A DNA stretch of 64,000 nucleotides, taken from NCBI GenBank assembly GCA_009779745.1, contig WRDR01000001.1, forward strand, positions 1 through 64,000, given 5' to 3'. This DNA comes from Alphaproteobacteria bacterium. GTDB taxonomy: Bacteria; Pseudomonadota; Alphaproteobacteria; UBA9219. Position numbers and translations under genes: made by a program. Every line of letters begins with the position of its first letter. Within the stretch, counting starts at the first letter, position 1. This document shows positions 8,117-16,838 of the stretch, piece by piece. The notes beneath the pieces are model-generated. The model ran no database searches. It saw nothing but the letters and a program-made list of their open reading frames with translations, and had not been told where the DNA came from.

Positions 8117-8603
8117 GTTGGAATGCCAGATTCATTGGAGAGGTGGCTTTGCTCCCGCTTGTGAGTATGGATATTCTGTCTTGGAGCGTAAAAAAGCATC
8201 TCTGAGTTTTAGTGATAACATTATCTATGGAAGAGCTGTCCAGAGGATCTGTAAGCTGCCAGTTAATGACAGTAGGGTGCCCGGGCCACACAGGGCAAAG
8301 CTGTTTTGCCTCTTCCGAAAGAGTGATAATAACGTCTACGAATATAGAAAGCTGGGATTCAAACAGAGGATACAGGCTTTTGGGCGTTAGATTCACGGCA
8401 GAAATGTTGTTTGCTTGAAGCAAATCGAGCATGATGCTTTCCGGGCGGGCTTTTGGTATGATGCCTGCGCTGAGAGCAATAAAGCGTTCCTTGCCCTTTC
8501 CGCTGTTAAGAGTATCCTGATGAGCTAAAATAGCCTCTGCCATAAGGCTTCTCAGAGAATTTCCCGTAGAAAGAAACAGAATGGTAGTAGGGCGGTTGCT
8601 CAT
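8091..8603 (-). CDS. ArsC/low-Mr tyrosine phosphatase-like protein, catalytic Cys lost
   Basis: From ATG at 8603, 170 residues with the low-molecular-weight phosphatase / thioredoxin-type arsenate reductase fold: ILFLSTGNSLRSLMAEAIL at the N-terminus and the late Asp motif in QLTDPLDSS. In the family the P-loop reads C-T-G-N-S-C-R; here it is S-T-G-N-S-L-R, with Ser12 for the nucleophile and Leu17 for the second Cys, while Arg18 is kept. It is therefore probably not an active phosphatase or reductase and may bind an anion or a partner. The frame extends to a TTG at 8675. Its tail overlaps flaF. Confidence 0.7.
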   Translation of the reverse strand: MSNRPTTILFLSTGNSLRSLMAEAILAHQDTLNSGKGKERFIALSAGIIPKARPESIMLDLLQANNISAVNLTPKSLYPLFESQLSIFVDVIITLSEEAKQLCPVWPGHPTVINWQLTDPLDSSSIDNVITKTQRCFFTLQDRISILTSGSKATSPMNLAFQLRSLASVM

Positions 8604-8889
8604 GGTACTTTTGGCACTTTGGAAAGAAAAGAATTCAGTACGCAGAGTGTAGAGTCTCGAGATTCTCGAGGTCAATTCGAACCATTATCAAATTATTAAA
8701 AAACTTTTTGATGTTGTAAAAAAGACTCACAAACAGAGAGCTGTTTTTGTTCTTGTATTGGATTAAGAAATGTATATTATATAAGCATAATAGAGCAATA
8801 CGGCGTGCGCTTCTTATAACAGTTTAATTTGTTTTTTTACGCATCGATTGATTATTATAGTGGGTTCCATTTAAAGCAAGGAGTCGGTC

Positions 8890-10836
8890 ATGGCTGTGAA
8901 CATAAAACTACCGGATAATAGTGTTAAATCTTTTCCAAATCCGGTGAGCGGATTCGATATTGCAGCTTCTATCGGAGAGGGCTTGGCTAAGGCTGCTCTG
9001 GCAGTCAAGACAGACGGTACGCTTCATGATTTGACCGATAGTATTGATAAAGATTGTTCTGTCGAGATTGTTACTGGGAAATCTCCTGAAGCATTGGAGC
9101 TGATACGGCATGATGCTGCGCACATTCTGGCTCAGTCTGTGCAGGAACTGTTTCCGGGAACGCAGGTTACAATAGGACCTAATGTAGAAAACGGCTTTTA
9201 TTATGACTTTGCGCGGGAGAAACCGTTCAGCACTGATGATTTTCCGGCCATAGAAGCCAAGATGCGGGAGATTGTGAAAAGAGACGAAAAAATCGTCCGT
9301 GAAGAGTGGAACAGAAACGATGCGATAAAATATTTTTTGAATAAAGGTGAAAAATACAAGGCGGAAATCATACAGGATTTGCCGGAAGACACTGTTATAA
9401 CCGTGTACAGGCAAGGCGAGTGGCTGGATCTTTGCAGAGGTCCTCACATGACCTCTACAGGAAAGACCGGAATTGCCTTTAAGCTCATGAAGCTGGCAGG
9501 AGCGTACTGGAGAGGCGACAGCAATAATGCCGTTCTACAGCGCATTTACGGCACTGCGTGGAGGAACGAGAAAGAGCTTTCCGATTATCTGACTGCGCTG
9601 GAAGAGGCTGAGAAAAGAGACCACCGCAAGATTGGTCTGGAACTGGATTTGTTTCATATGCAGGATAATGCTGCCGGAAGCGTTTACTGGCACCCAAAGG
9701 GCTGGTCTATGTACAGGGCCTTAGAGAACTACGTCCGGAGATGTGTTGACAGAGAGGGTTATGTGGAAGTACATACTCCTCAGCTTTTTGACAGCAGCCT
9801 GTTCAAAGCGTCCGGGCATTGGGACGTTTACGGCGATAATATGTTTAAAATTGCCGTAAAGAACGAGGCTGATCCTGATAAACCTGTGATGATGGGCGTG
9901 AAGCCAATGAACTGTCCGGCGCATGTTCAGATATTCAAGCAAGGCATAAAGAGCTACAGAGATTTGCCGCTGCGAATGGCGGAGTTCGGCTGCTGCCACA
10001 GAAACGAAGCGCACGGAGCCATGCACGGGCTGATACGAGTACGGCAGTTTGTTCAAGACGATGCTCATATTTTCTGTGCGGAAAATCAGGTGCAGAGCGA
10101 AGCTCTGGCATTCTGCAAGCTGTTGCAGAATATTTATACGGATTTGGGTTTTGAAGTTGCGAGAGTAAGGCTTGCGGACAGGCCGCCGGAGCGCATAGGC
10201 TCTGATGAAGAGTGGGATAGGGCAGAGGCTGCATTGGCGGACGCTCTTAAAGCAGCAGAGCTGGAATATGATATAAACAAAGGGGACGGAGCTTTTTACG
10301 GTCCGAAGCTGGAGTTCTATTTGCGGGACGCAATAGGCCGTGAATGGCAGTGCGGAACATTTCAGGTAGATCCCAATATGCCTGCGCGCCTTGACGCTTG
10401 GTATGTCGGTGAGGACGGACAGAAGCACAGACCTATTATGCTGCACAGGGCTGTTTTGGGCTCTATGCACAGGTTCATCGGCATTCTTATAGAACACTAT
10501 GCCGGCAAGTTTCCTCTGTGGCTTGCGCCGGTGCAAGCTGTTGTGTGTACTATCACGGACCAAGCTAATCCGTACGCTCAGAAAGTTTATCAGGCGTTGT
10601 ACGATGCGGGATTGCGAGTTGAAGCTGATGTGAGAGCAGAGAAGATTAACGCCAAGATACGCGATCACAGTCTTCAGAAGATTCCTCTGATGCTTGTAGT
10701 AGGAAAGAACGAGTCCGAAAAAGAAACCGTAGCACTGCGCAGGCTGGGCGGCGAGGCACAAGAGATTATGCCTCTGTCCGAAGCTGTCCGCAAAATTGCC
10801 GAAGAAGCACTGCCGCCGGATTTGAAGAGGAAATGA
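8890..10836 (+). CDS. thrS: threonyl-tRNA synthetase
   Basis: 648 residues, full length, class II synthetase charging tRNA-Thr. Domains in order: TGS ([18 protein letters not shown], 1-60); editing N2 with [17 protein letters not shown] and the late Cys motif [12 protein letters not shown]; catalytic core with motif 2 around [22 protein letters not shown] and motif 3 [19 protein letters not shown]; anticodon-binding domain from ~540 ([11 protein letters not shown]). Zinc ligands are expected at Cys of MNCPAH and the later His residues. Ribosome site AAGGAG 9 bases upstream of ATG. The upstream 214 bases are AT-rich with no recognisable T-box. It converges on lysK with a 3-base gap. Confidence 0.97.
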   Translation: MAVNIKLPDNSVKSFPNPVSGFDIAASIGEGLAKAALAVKTDGTLHDLTDSIDKDCSVEIVTGKSPEALELIRHDAAHILAQSVQELFPGTQVTIGPNVENGFYYDFAREKPFSTDDFPAIEAKMREIVKRDEKIVREEWNRNDAIKYFLNKGEKYKAEIIQDLPEDTVITVYRQGEWLDLCRGPHMTSTGKTGIAFKLMKLAGAYWRGDSNNAVLQRIYGTAWRNEKELSDYLTALEEAEKRDHRKIGLELDLFHMQDNAAGSVYWHPKGWSMYRALENYVRRCVDREGYVEVHTPQLFDSSLFKASGHWDVYGDNMFKIAVKNEADPDKPVMMGVKPMNCPAHVQIFKQGIKSYRDLPLRMAEFGCCHRNEAHGAMHGLIRVRQFVQDDAHIFCAENQVQSEALAFCKLLQNIYTDLGFEVARVRLADRPPERIGSDEEWDRAEAALADALKAAELEYDINKGDGAFYGPKLEFYLRDAIGREWQCGTFQVDPNMPARLDAWYVGEDGQKHRPIMLHRAVLGSMHRFIGILIEHYAGKFPLWLAPVQAVVCTITDQANPYAQKVYQALYDAGLRVEADVRAEKINAKIRDHSLQKIPLMLVVGKNESEKETVALRRLGGEAQEIMPLSEAVRKIAEEALPPDLKRK

Positions 10837-10839
10837 ATA

Positions 10840-12459
10840 CTATCCCAAAAGCTCCAACGCCTTGTTCCTATCAATAGCCCACAGGAAAGTAGAAAGTCTT
10901 GGTCCTGTTTCTTTTCCGATAAGCAGCGAATAAACAGTCTTGAAGAAATTACGCTGGGCAGCCTTCATTTCTTTGTCGGTCATGTCGGGCTTTTTGACTA
11001 TGCCGTAGACTATCTCGTCTAGCGCAGCTATAGAGTCTATATCTCCCGAAAGAGATGTCCGCAGCTTTGCAACATGCTCTTTCTGTTCCTCTGACAAAGT
11101 CTTTATATACGAAGAATTCTTCTCGGGAAGCAGCTCTATTTTCTCTTCCGGATTATAAGTGTTGAGCCACGATTTAGCCTTTGGCAAACGCCTTAGCGCA
11201 GAGTCGCGGCTGTAAGGAATCCCGGATTTCTGCGCCAGCTCTTCAACCTTATCAACATTCCACTGAGTAATCTGACCCAGCGCAACCGCCTGTTTGAAAG
11301 AAACAGGCGATTTGTCGTTTTTATCTATGCCGCTGAACAGCAGAATCTTCTCTTTCGCAGGAGACGCATTGCCTTGCTGATACGCCGCTATTTCTCTGTC
11401 GAACTCGTCATATTGGCGGTACACTTCCGTGTCGAATGCGAGGTTGAAACTCTGGTTAGGAGCGCGCCTCATGTACAGCCACATCAGCAAAGCCGGCTCG
11501 TAAATTTCCAAAAGCATAGCTGGAGAGACAGCTCCTCCCTTAGAGCCGGACATCTTGCCGCCTTTTACTCCCTGTATGCCTACGAATTCGTACCCTTGAA
11601 ACACCGGAGGTTTTTCGTTGAACAGTTCTCTTGCGATTACGGAAGAGACAGTATAACTTCCGCCCGGAGTAGCGTGGTCCTTGCCGCCCGGCTCAAAGTG
11701 TACTCCTTCTTCTGCCCAGCGCATAGGCCAGTCAAATTTCCACGGCAGCTTGACTACAGGAGTTTCTTTGAAATCTATCTGCTCTGTTTTATCCGTCACA
11801 AGGCAGCGGTATGTCACTTTTGTTCCTCCGTCATAAGACAAAACTTGCGTTTTATCCGACCCGGTAAAACGTGAGTACACAGTAAGAGGAAAATATGTTT
11901 CTCTGAATTCTTCCGGGTCTATGCCTTTTTCATGATTAGCCTTTTCCGTTTTGAACTGAAGCTGAATGTCGGCGGCTTTTTTTCTGTTCGCAAGCACGAA
12001 CGCCATTTTATCAGCATATCTTCCGGACGTGTATTCATCAGTCTGGTATTTATAATCCATAACAATCCCTAATTCCTGCATAGACTTTTCGAATTCCGTC
12101 TCGTAGCGTTTCGCATAAGAGGGATATTTTCCTAGAGGGTCCGGTATTGCTGATAGCGGTACTCCTACGTACTTTGAAAAAGATACGTCTACTCCTGCGG
12201 GAACTTTGCGGAATCTGTCATAATTATCCCACGAGAACAAGAGTCTCGCTTTTTTGCCTCTGGCAATGAGTTCTTTCATCACTGCGTATGCTGTAGCAAC
12301 ATCTCTGAAATTCCCGAAATGCACTACTCCGGACGGGCTTATTCCTGCTGCGCAAGTGTATAATTCCTGATTTGGGAACTCTGCTATGACTTTGTCGGCT
12401 GCTTTGCCTACCCATAGTCCGTCTTGACCGGACATGTCCTTATTTGCTTCGTTATCCAA
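10840..12459 (-). CDS. lysK: class I lysyl-tRNA synthetase
   Basis: 539 residues. Charges tRNA-Lys using a class I Rossmann core rather than the class II enzyme of most bacteria; this form is usual in Archaea and many Alphaproteobacteria. Visible: HIGH-like motif SPSGVVHFGNFRD (~residue 42) and KMSKS-like KMSGSKGG (~290), with the alpha-helical anticodon-binding cage in the C-terminal half. The start ATG is at 12459; an internal Met (MSGQDG) is also possible. It converges on thrS. No class II lysS appears in this window. Confidence 0.95.
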   Translation of the reverse strand: MDNEANKDMSGQDGLWVGKAADKVIAEFPNQELYTCAAGISPSGVVHFGNFRDVATAYAVMKELIARGKKARLLFSWDNYDRFRKVPAGVDVSFSKYVGVPLSAIPDPLGKYPSYAKRYETEFEKSMQELGIVMDYKYQTDEYTSGRYADKMAFVLANRKKAADIQLQFKTEKANHEKGIDPEEFRETYFPLTVYSRFTGSDKTQVLSYDGGTKVTYRCLVTDKTEQIDFKETPVVKLPWKFDWPMRWAEEGVHFEPGGKDHATPGGSYTVSSVIARELFNEKPPVFQGYEFVGIQGVKGGKMSGSKGGAVSPAMLLEIYEPALLMWLYMRRAPNQSFNLAFDTEVYRQYDEFDREIAAYQQGNASPAKEKILLFSGIDKNDKSPVSFKQAVALGQITQWNVDKVEELAQKSGIPYSRDSALRRLPKAKSWLNTYNPEEKIELLPEKNSSYIKTLSEEQKEHVAKLRTSLSGDIDSIAALDEIVYGIVKKPDMTDKEMKAAQRNFFKTVYSLLIGKETGPRLSTFLWAIDRNKALELLG

Positions 12460-12560
12460 TTTAATATGTCCTTATTTAGGTGTTGATATAACAGCTTTTA
12501 CCCAAGCATATGACAAACTAGTTGCTTTTTCAATATTTTTTGTTATTTTCCTAAAAGCCA

Positions 12561-12648
12561 GCGGGTATGATGGAACTGGTAGACATACAGGACTTAAAAT
12601 CCTGGGCACTTAAAATGCGTGTCGGTTCGATTCCGACTACCCGCACCA
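12561..12648 (+). tRNA. tRNA-Leu (TAA)
   Basis: Acceptor GCGGGTA pairs with TACCCGC. Anticodon stem CAGGA...TCCTG encloses a loop with anticodon TAA. A long variable arm and T-arm GTCGGTTCGATTCCGAC follow. CCA is encoded (12646-12648). A rho-independent terminator follows at once. Confidence 0.95.
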
Positions 12649-12659
12649 GGTATTACAAG

Positions 12660-12681
12660 CGCACCGCAAAGGTGCGTTTTT
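12660..12681 (+). terminator. terminator after tRNA-Leu
   Basis: CGCACC, loop GCAAA, GGTGCG, then TTTTT. It begins 12 bases after the tRNA CCA. Confidence 0.88.
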
Positions 12682-12856
12682 GTTATGGTGGCACTGGCTT
12701 TGGCCGAGTCCGATGATTGTGATACCAAAAGATAAAAATCCCAGCCTAAAATCGGACCCGTCTTAGCATTTCCAAGCCTTTGAGCCAAGTCCGATAATTT
12801 TTGCTTTATTTGTCGGAATTGCTTGTTATAATTACAAATATAAAAAAGGATAAACT

Positions 12857-13186
12857 ATGAAAAAATTCCTTATATTGCCCTTATTGCTATTAGCGGCCTG
12901 CGATAATACGACACCAGAATGTTGGAGTGAAAGCACTCAAACATTGGTTAAGAATATTCTTAAAGATGCAGATACGAAACAAAATAAAAATGTAAATTTA
13001 TCTAAGGTAGCGGAAATTAGAGTAGATTCAAATAATGTGCGTTATTGCGATGCCGATGTAGAAAAAGCCTCTATCGCTGGTATAAAACTCAAAAGTGTAG
13101 GTTATACAGTAAAGCGTATCAGAATGGAAGGCGGATGGGGACAACAAGTCCAAATCATAAGATACAATAACATAGATATTAAATAA
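12857..13186 (+). CDS. small lipoprotein of unknown function
   Basis: 109 residues with a lipoprotein signal (MKKFLILPLLLLAAC; lipobox LAAC at Cys15) and a short charged mature region with only two further Cys. No family recognised. The gene ends exactly one base before the ATG of the HNH gene, so the two are translationally coupled. Base composition is AT-richer than the flanks. It is part of the short segment between tRNA-Leu and a copy of the tRNA 3' end, which suggests acquired DNA. Confidence 0.65.
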   Translation: MKKFLILPLLLLAACDNTTPECWSESTQTLVKNILKDADTKQNKNVNLSKVAEIRVDSNNVRYCDADVEKASIAGIKLKSVGYTVKRIRMEGGWGQQVQIIRYNNIDIK

Positions 13187-13477
13187 ATGGAAATACTCGG
13201 TGTTTTAATTGTAGTAGCCATTGGCTTTATATTTCGCAATATAAAGCGTGGCTGGCGTAGAGATTATTATAGGAACGACTATCTTAAATCGGACGCTTGG
13301 CAACGAAAGCGTTATGTAGTCTTCAAGCGAGATAATTGGAAATGTGTATATTGCGGCACCCGTGCTACTCAGGTGCATCACAAACGATACGCAAGAAACA
13401 TTGGAAGAGAGCCCATTGACTGGCTTGTCTCTGTCTGTAATGAGTGTCATAACTCTAAGCATAGCGGTTGGTTTTGA
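13187..13477 (+). CDS. membrane-anchored HNH endonuclease-like protein
   Basis: 96 residues. An N-terminal hydrophobic segment (ILGVLIVVAIGFIF) is followed by an HNH domain: KRDNWKCVYCGTRATQVHHKRY ... VSVCNECHNSKH. The two CxxC pairs are the zinc ligands, and HH plus the final N..H fit the beta-beta-alpha-metal nuclease fold. A nuclease behind a membrane anchor is unusual for a phage packaging HNH. The start immediately abuts the lipoprotein stop. It could be a mobile homing-type relic or part of a small defence or competition pair; no immunity gene is evident unless it is the lipoprotein. Confidence 0.7.
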   Translation: MEILGVLIVVAIGFIFRNIKRGWRRDYYRNDYLKSDAWQRKRYVVFKRDNWKCVYCGTRATQVHHKRYARNIGREPIDWLVSVCNECHNSKHSGWF

Positions 13478-13553
13478 ATATTCTTGAAGTTTTGAATTTT
13501 ATTCGCTAAACTTAAAAAATCGTGCAGGTTATTAGTCAGATAGTTGCCTAGCG

Positions 13554-13563
13554 ACCCGCACCA
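13554..13563 (+). repeat. copy of the tRNA-Leu 3' end (possible att site)
   Basis: ACCCGCACCA repeats the last ten bases of tRNA-Leu (12639-12648) in the same orientation. The two copies enclose 0.9 kb holding only the lipoprotein and HNH genes. Ten bases is short, and chance cannot be excluded, though the match is exactly to the tRNA terminus. Confidence 0.4.
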
Positions 13564-13602
13564 TTTTCCCTTTTTGATGTTTTAGGACGATTTTTCCAGC
13601 GA

Positions 13603-14094
13603 ATGTATGTCGAGCAAACTTTACTAAAACTATTTGACCAACTTGGAATCAATTACGATTACCGGACGCATGAACCAGTATTCACTTGCGAACAGGCCAA
13701 TGCCATTTTCCCGGAACACAAAGGAGTCCATTGCAAAAACCTGTTTGTAAAAGATAGGGATAACAAGAAATGGCTGCTGGTCATACCTGATGATAGGCGG
13801 GCAGATTTGAAATCAATAGCCGAGAAAATCGGATCAAAGCGACTCAGTTTTTGTTCGGCGGAAGAAATGCAAAATTGTCTGGGCGTAACTCCCGGGGCAG
13901 CCACCCCGCTGGCGGTTATAAACGATACGGACAGTCGCATTGATTTAATTGTTGATGAAATCATTGCAAACTGGGACACAATCCGTTGCCACCCTTTGAC
14001 GAACACAGCAACCGTTTCAATCAATATGGGCGACTTCCGAAAGTTTATTCGACATACGGGACATAATCTGACGATTGCAAATCTAATTCAATAA
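13603..14094 (+). CDS. ProX-type prolyl-tRNA deacylase (YbaK fold)
   Basis: 163 residues of the YbaK/ProRS-INS fold. Landmarks: THEPVFTCEQAN near the N-terminus, GVHCKNLFVKDRDNKKWLLVIPDDRRADLK in the first half, and CLGVTPGAATPLAVIND in the core. The free-standing family hydrolyses Ala-tRNA-Pro, correcting errors of prolyl-tRNA synthetase; a conserved Lys before NLF is the catalytic residue. Alphaproteobacteria commonly carry this free-standing form because their ProRS lacks the editing insert. The gene overlaps the convergent acyltransferase by 7 bases. Confidence 0.85.
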   Translation: MYVEQTLLKLFDQLGINYDYRTHEPVFTCEQANAIFPEHKGVHCKNLFVKDRDNKKWLLVIPDDRRADLKSIAEKIGSKRLSFCSAEEMQNCLGVTPGAATPLAVINDTDSRIDLIVDEIIANWDTIRCHPLTNTATVSINMGDFRKFIRHTGHNLTIANLIQ

Positions 14095-15104
14095 ATCTTG
14101 CTTCTAAACTGTTTCCAGCAAAACTTCGCTCCCGGCTCGATTAAATGCACGTAAACAACTGCGAATAAAAACGGAGCTGCAACTATAAATACGCACTCTA
14201 ACCAGCCGGGCAAATCAAATTTCCCGTGAAAAGGATGCACCATAACTTCCTGCGAGATAAAAGCCGGATATGCGTATATTGCTATTTTTTCAAACACAGC
14301 CTGCCTGTTAAGAAACGCAGAGATCCATCCTTTGGATTGTACAAACAAAATCATCAGAGGCACGAATATCAGTACGTTTGTCAATAAAAGAATTTGATAG
14401 TTTGTCCCTGACCATACTATATAAGGTCCGCTCATGTAGCTTGCAATAAACGCAATAAGCAAAGCAATCTCCAGCACTCCAAGATAAGGTTTTTTAGCAG
14501 ATTTAATACCCCGTTTCTGCACAATCACAGCAGCCGTTACTCCAAGCGTTAGTCCGAACAGCCCTCGTAATAATCCCGGATTTAAGAATCCGAATATATG
14601 ACCTTGCCATACCCATAACGCTTCATGCTGAAACAATATGATTACGGAAATCAAACCGATTGTTCCTAGTATAATCAGCGCAAGAGTCGGGCGGAATGCG
14701 GTTAGAATCGCAAATACAATTACCTGCGACCAGAAAAATGCAGAGATATACCAAAACGGAGTCACATTGGTTACATCAAATACAACCTGATGAGTCAGCG
14801 TCAGATAAGCCGGCATATCTTCTATTTGCAGCAGCCCCATAAAAAGAGCAATCACCAGCACGGCAAAAGCCGGCGGAATTATCCGCGCCCAGCGTTTTTT
14901 CATATATTGGATTATGCTTGTTTTATGTTCTTTTGCTCGTAAAGCTACGAAATATAGAAAGAAACCTCCTATTACAAAGAACAAATGGCTACCCGGCAGC
15001 AGGAACTGTGTTACGTAACTCGGAGCGTAATGATCCAGTATCACAAGTACAGTTAATATTACCCTAAGTAATTGTATAGAATTGATTTTATCTTGCATAT
15101 ACAA
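14088..15104 (-). CDS. acyltransferase family 3 (OafA/YrhL-like) membrane protein
   Basis: 338 residues with about ten hydrophobic segments. The N-terminal part has IQLLRVILTVLVILDHYAPS, where the family's conserved His lies, followed by HLFFVIGGFFLYFVALR and RWARIIPPAFAVLV, matching the 'FFvlSGFl...kR..RI.P' pattern. These integral membrane enzymes O-acylate cell-surface sugars. The substrate is unknown, but LPS or exopolysaccharide modification would fit. It stands alone. An ATG two codons in (MQDKIN) is an alternative start. Confidence 0.8.
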   Translation of the reverse strand: MYMQDKINSIQLLRVILTVLVILDHYAPSYVTQFLLPGSHLFFVIGGFFLYFVALRAKEHKTSIIQYMKKRWARIIPPAFAVLVIALFMGLLQIEDMPAYLTLTHQVVFDVTNVTPFWYISAFFWSQVIVFAILTAFRPTLALIILGTIGLISVIILFQHEALWVWQGHIFGFLNPGLLRGLFGLTLGVTAAVIVQKRGIKSAKKPYLGVLEIALLIAFIASYMSGPYIVWSGTNYQILLLTNVLIFVPLMILFVQSKGWISAFLNRQAVFEKIAIYAYPAFISQEVMVHPFHGKFDLPGWLECVFIVAAPFLFAVVYVHLIEPGAKFCWKQFRSKIY

Positions 15105-15193
15105 CCTGTGGTTGAGATTTTAGATGACTCTGCTGCTTCTGTTTTGTATTATGAGAAAGGTATTACACTCTCACATAACAACAGGCAAGATAT

Positions 15194-16756
15194 ATGTTAA
15201 ACTCTCAAAACCAAGACAAAATACTGATACTGGATTTCGGCTCTCAGGTGACTCAGCTGATAGCAAGGCGGGTTCGGGAGGCAGGCGTTTACTGCGAGAT
15301 ACACCCTTTTATGATGCCTGAACAAAAAATCAAAGAGTTTAACCCTAAAGGCATAATTCTTTCAGGAGGTCCGGCATCTACAACAGAAGAACACAGCCCC
15401 AGAGCTGCCGGTATAGTCTTTGAACTGGGAGTGCCGGTGCTGGGGATATGCTATGGTCAGCAGACTATGAGTATGCAGCTGGGCGGCAGGGTAGAGGTCT
15501 CTGACAATGGGGAATATGGCAAAACTCATATCAAAATCAAAAAGATGTCTAAGCTTTTTAAAGGAGTGTGGGATAAAGATGAAACGCCTCAGGTATGGAT
15601 GAGCCACAGAGACAAGGTTACTGAAATGCCGGAAGGATTCGAGGTATATGCGGTTACGGAAACAGCTCCTTTTGCGATTATAGCGGACGAGGACAGGAAT
15701 TTTTACGGAGTCCAGTTTCACCCGGAAGTGTATCATACTATCGGCGGAGCGGAATTGTTAAAGAGGTTTGTGCTGGACGTGTGCGGGTGCGCCGGAGACT
15801 GGAACATGCAGGTGTTCATGCAGATAGCGGAAGAAAAGATAAAAGCGCAGATAGGAAAGGGGAAAGTAATATGCGGACTGTCCGGAGGAGTGGACAGCAT
15901 GGTGACTGCTCTGTTGATTCACAAAGCAATAGGGAATCAGCTGTCGTGCATATTTGTAGACACCGGACTCATGAGAGCGAACGAAGGGGAAGAAGTAATA
16001 TCGCTGTTCACAAAGCACTGTAAAATACCGCTGATAGCAATAGATGCAAGCGAGAGATTTTTAAAAGCTCTTGACGGAGTGACAGACCCGGAAGAAAAGA
16101 GAAAGACAATAGGGAAGTTGTTTATAGAAGTATTTGAAGAGCAGGCAAAGCAAATATCAGGAGCGGAATTTCTAGCGCAAGGCACGCTGTATCCCGATGT
16201 GATAGAGAGCGTATCGGTGATAGGAGGACCAAGCGCAACAATAAAATCGCATCATAATGTCGGAGGGCTGCCGGCGAAGATGAACCTGAAGCTGGTAGAG
16301 CCGGTAAGAGAATTATTCAAAGACGAAGTAAGAGAGCTGGGAAGAGAGCTGGGACTGCCTGAAATATTTGTGGGCAGACACCCGTTTCCGGGACCCGGAC
16401 TGGGAATAAGAGTAATAGGCGAAATAACAAGAGACAAACTGGAAGTGCTAAGAAAAGCGGATAGTATATATCTTGAAGAGATACGGGAAGCAGGACTGTA
16501 TGACAAGATATGGCAGGCATTTGCAGTGTTATTGCCGATACGGACCGTAGGAGTAATGGGAGACGGCAGAACGTACGATAATGTATTGGCGTTGAGAGCG
16601 GTAACATCGACAGACGGCATGACAGCGGAGTCATACCCTTTTGAACACGAGTTCATAGCGAAAACAGCGTCCAGAATAATCAACGAAGTAAAAGGGGTAA
16701 ACAGAGTAGTCTACGACATCACCTCCAAACCGCCCGGGACCATTGAGTGGGAGTAG
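15194..16756 (+). CDS. guaA: GMP synthase (glutamine-hydrolysing)
   Basis: 520 residues, full length. Converts XMP to GMP with glutamine and ATP. The N-terminal class I amidotransferase has [17 protein letters not shown], nucleophile motif GICYGQQ (~residue 80) and the distal His/Glu in FHPEVYHT. The ATP-pyrophosphatase domain starts with the P-loop [15 protein letters not shown], and the C-terminal dimerisation domain ends [17 protein letters not shown], the invariant end of the family. Start ATG is at 15194, 90 bases after the divergent acyltransferase. An inverted heptamer array follows the stop. Confidence 0.97.
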   Translation: MLNSQNQDKILILDFGSQVTQLIARRVREAGVYCEIHPFMMPEQKIKEFNPKGIILSGGPASTTEEHSPRAAGIVFELGVPVLGICYGQQTMSMQLGGRVEVSDNGEYGKTHIKIKKMSKLFKGVWDKDETPQVWMSHRDKVTEMPEGFEVYAVTETAPFAIIADEDRNFYGVQFHPEVYHTIGGAELLKRFVLDVCGCAGDWNMQVFMQIAEEKIKAQIGKGKVICGLSGGVDSMVTALLIHKAIGNQLSCIFVDTGLMRANEGEEVISLFTKHCKIPLIAIDASERFLKALDGVTDPEEKRKTIGKLFIEVFEEQAKQISGAEFLAQGTLYPDVIESVSVIGGPSATIKSHHNVGGLPAKMNLKLVEPVRELFKDEVRELGRELGLPEIFVGRHPFPGPGLGIRVIGEITRDKLEVLRKADSIYLEEIREAGLYDKIWQAFAVLLPIRTVGVMGDGRTYDNVLALRAVTSTDGMTAESYPFEHEFIAKTASRIINEVKGVNRVVYDITSKPPGTIEWE

Positions 16757-16838
16757 GAATGAGGAAAATGTAGAATGTAGAGTTTAAAATGTAGAATTAA
16801 AATCCAGTATTTTTCTAATTCTACATTTTCCATTCCTC
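16755..16838. repeat. inverted heptamer array between convergent genes
   Basis: AGGAATGAGGAAAATGTAGAAT (16755-16776) faces ATTCTACATTTTCCATTCCT (16817-16836) almost perfectly, with more TAGAATG-like units between. It lies between the ends of guaA and the SNase-like gene and probably works as a bidirectional terminator. Confidence 0.7.

Noticed and set aside
8676-8889. A T-box or attenuator upstream of thrS
   Set aside because: No T-box motif or terminator/antiterminator pair is visible in this AT-rich 214-base spacer.
9721-10761. A long (346-codon) minus-strand frame opposite thrS
   Set aside because: It lies wholly within thrS, has no ribosome site and no recognisable domain; thrS has full-length conserved motifs.
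12594-12788. A 64-codon minus-strand reading frame with the segment GAGSRNRTDT
   Set aside because: It is the antisense of tRNA-Leu; this protein-like string is a well-known artefact of tRNA sequence.
16755-16838. CRISPR-like or phage att structure in heptamer arrays
   Set aside because: Units are 7 bp, degenerate and inverted; no spacers or integrase nearby.
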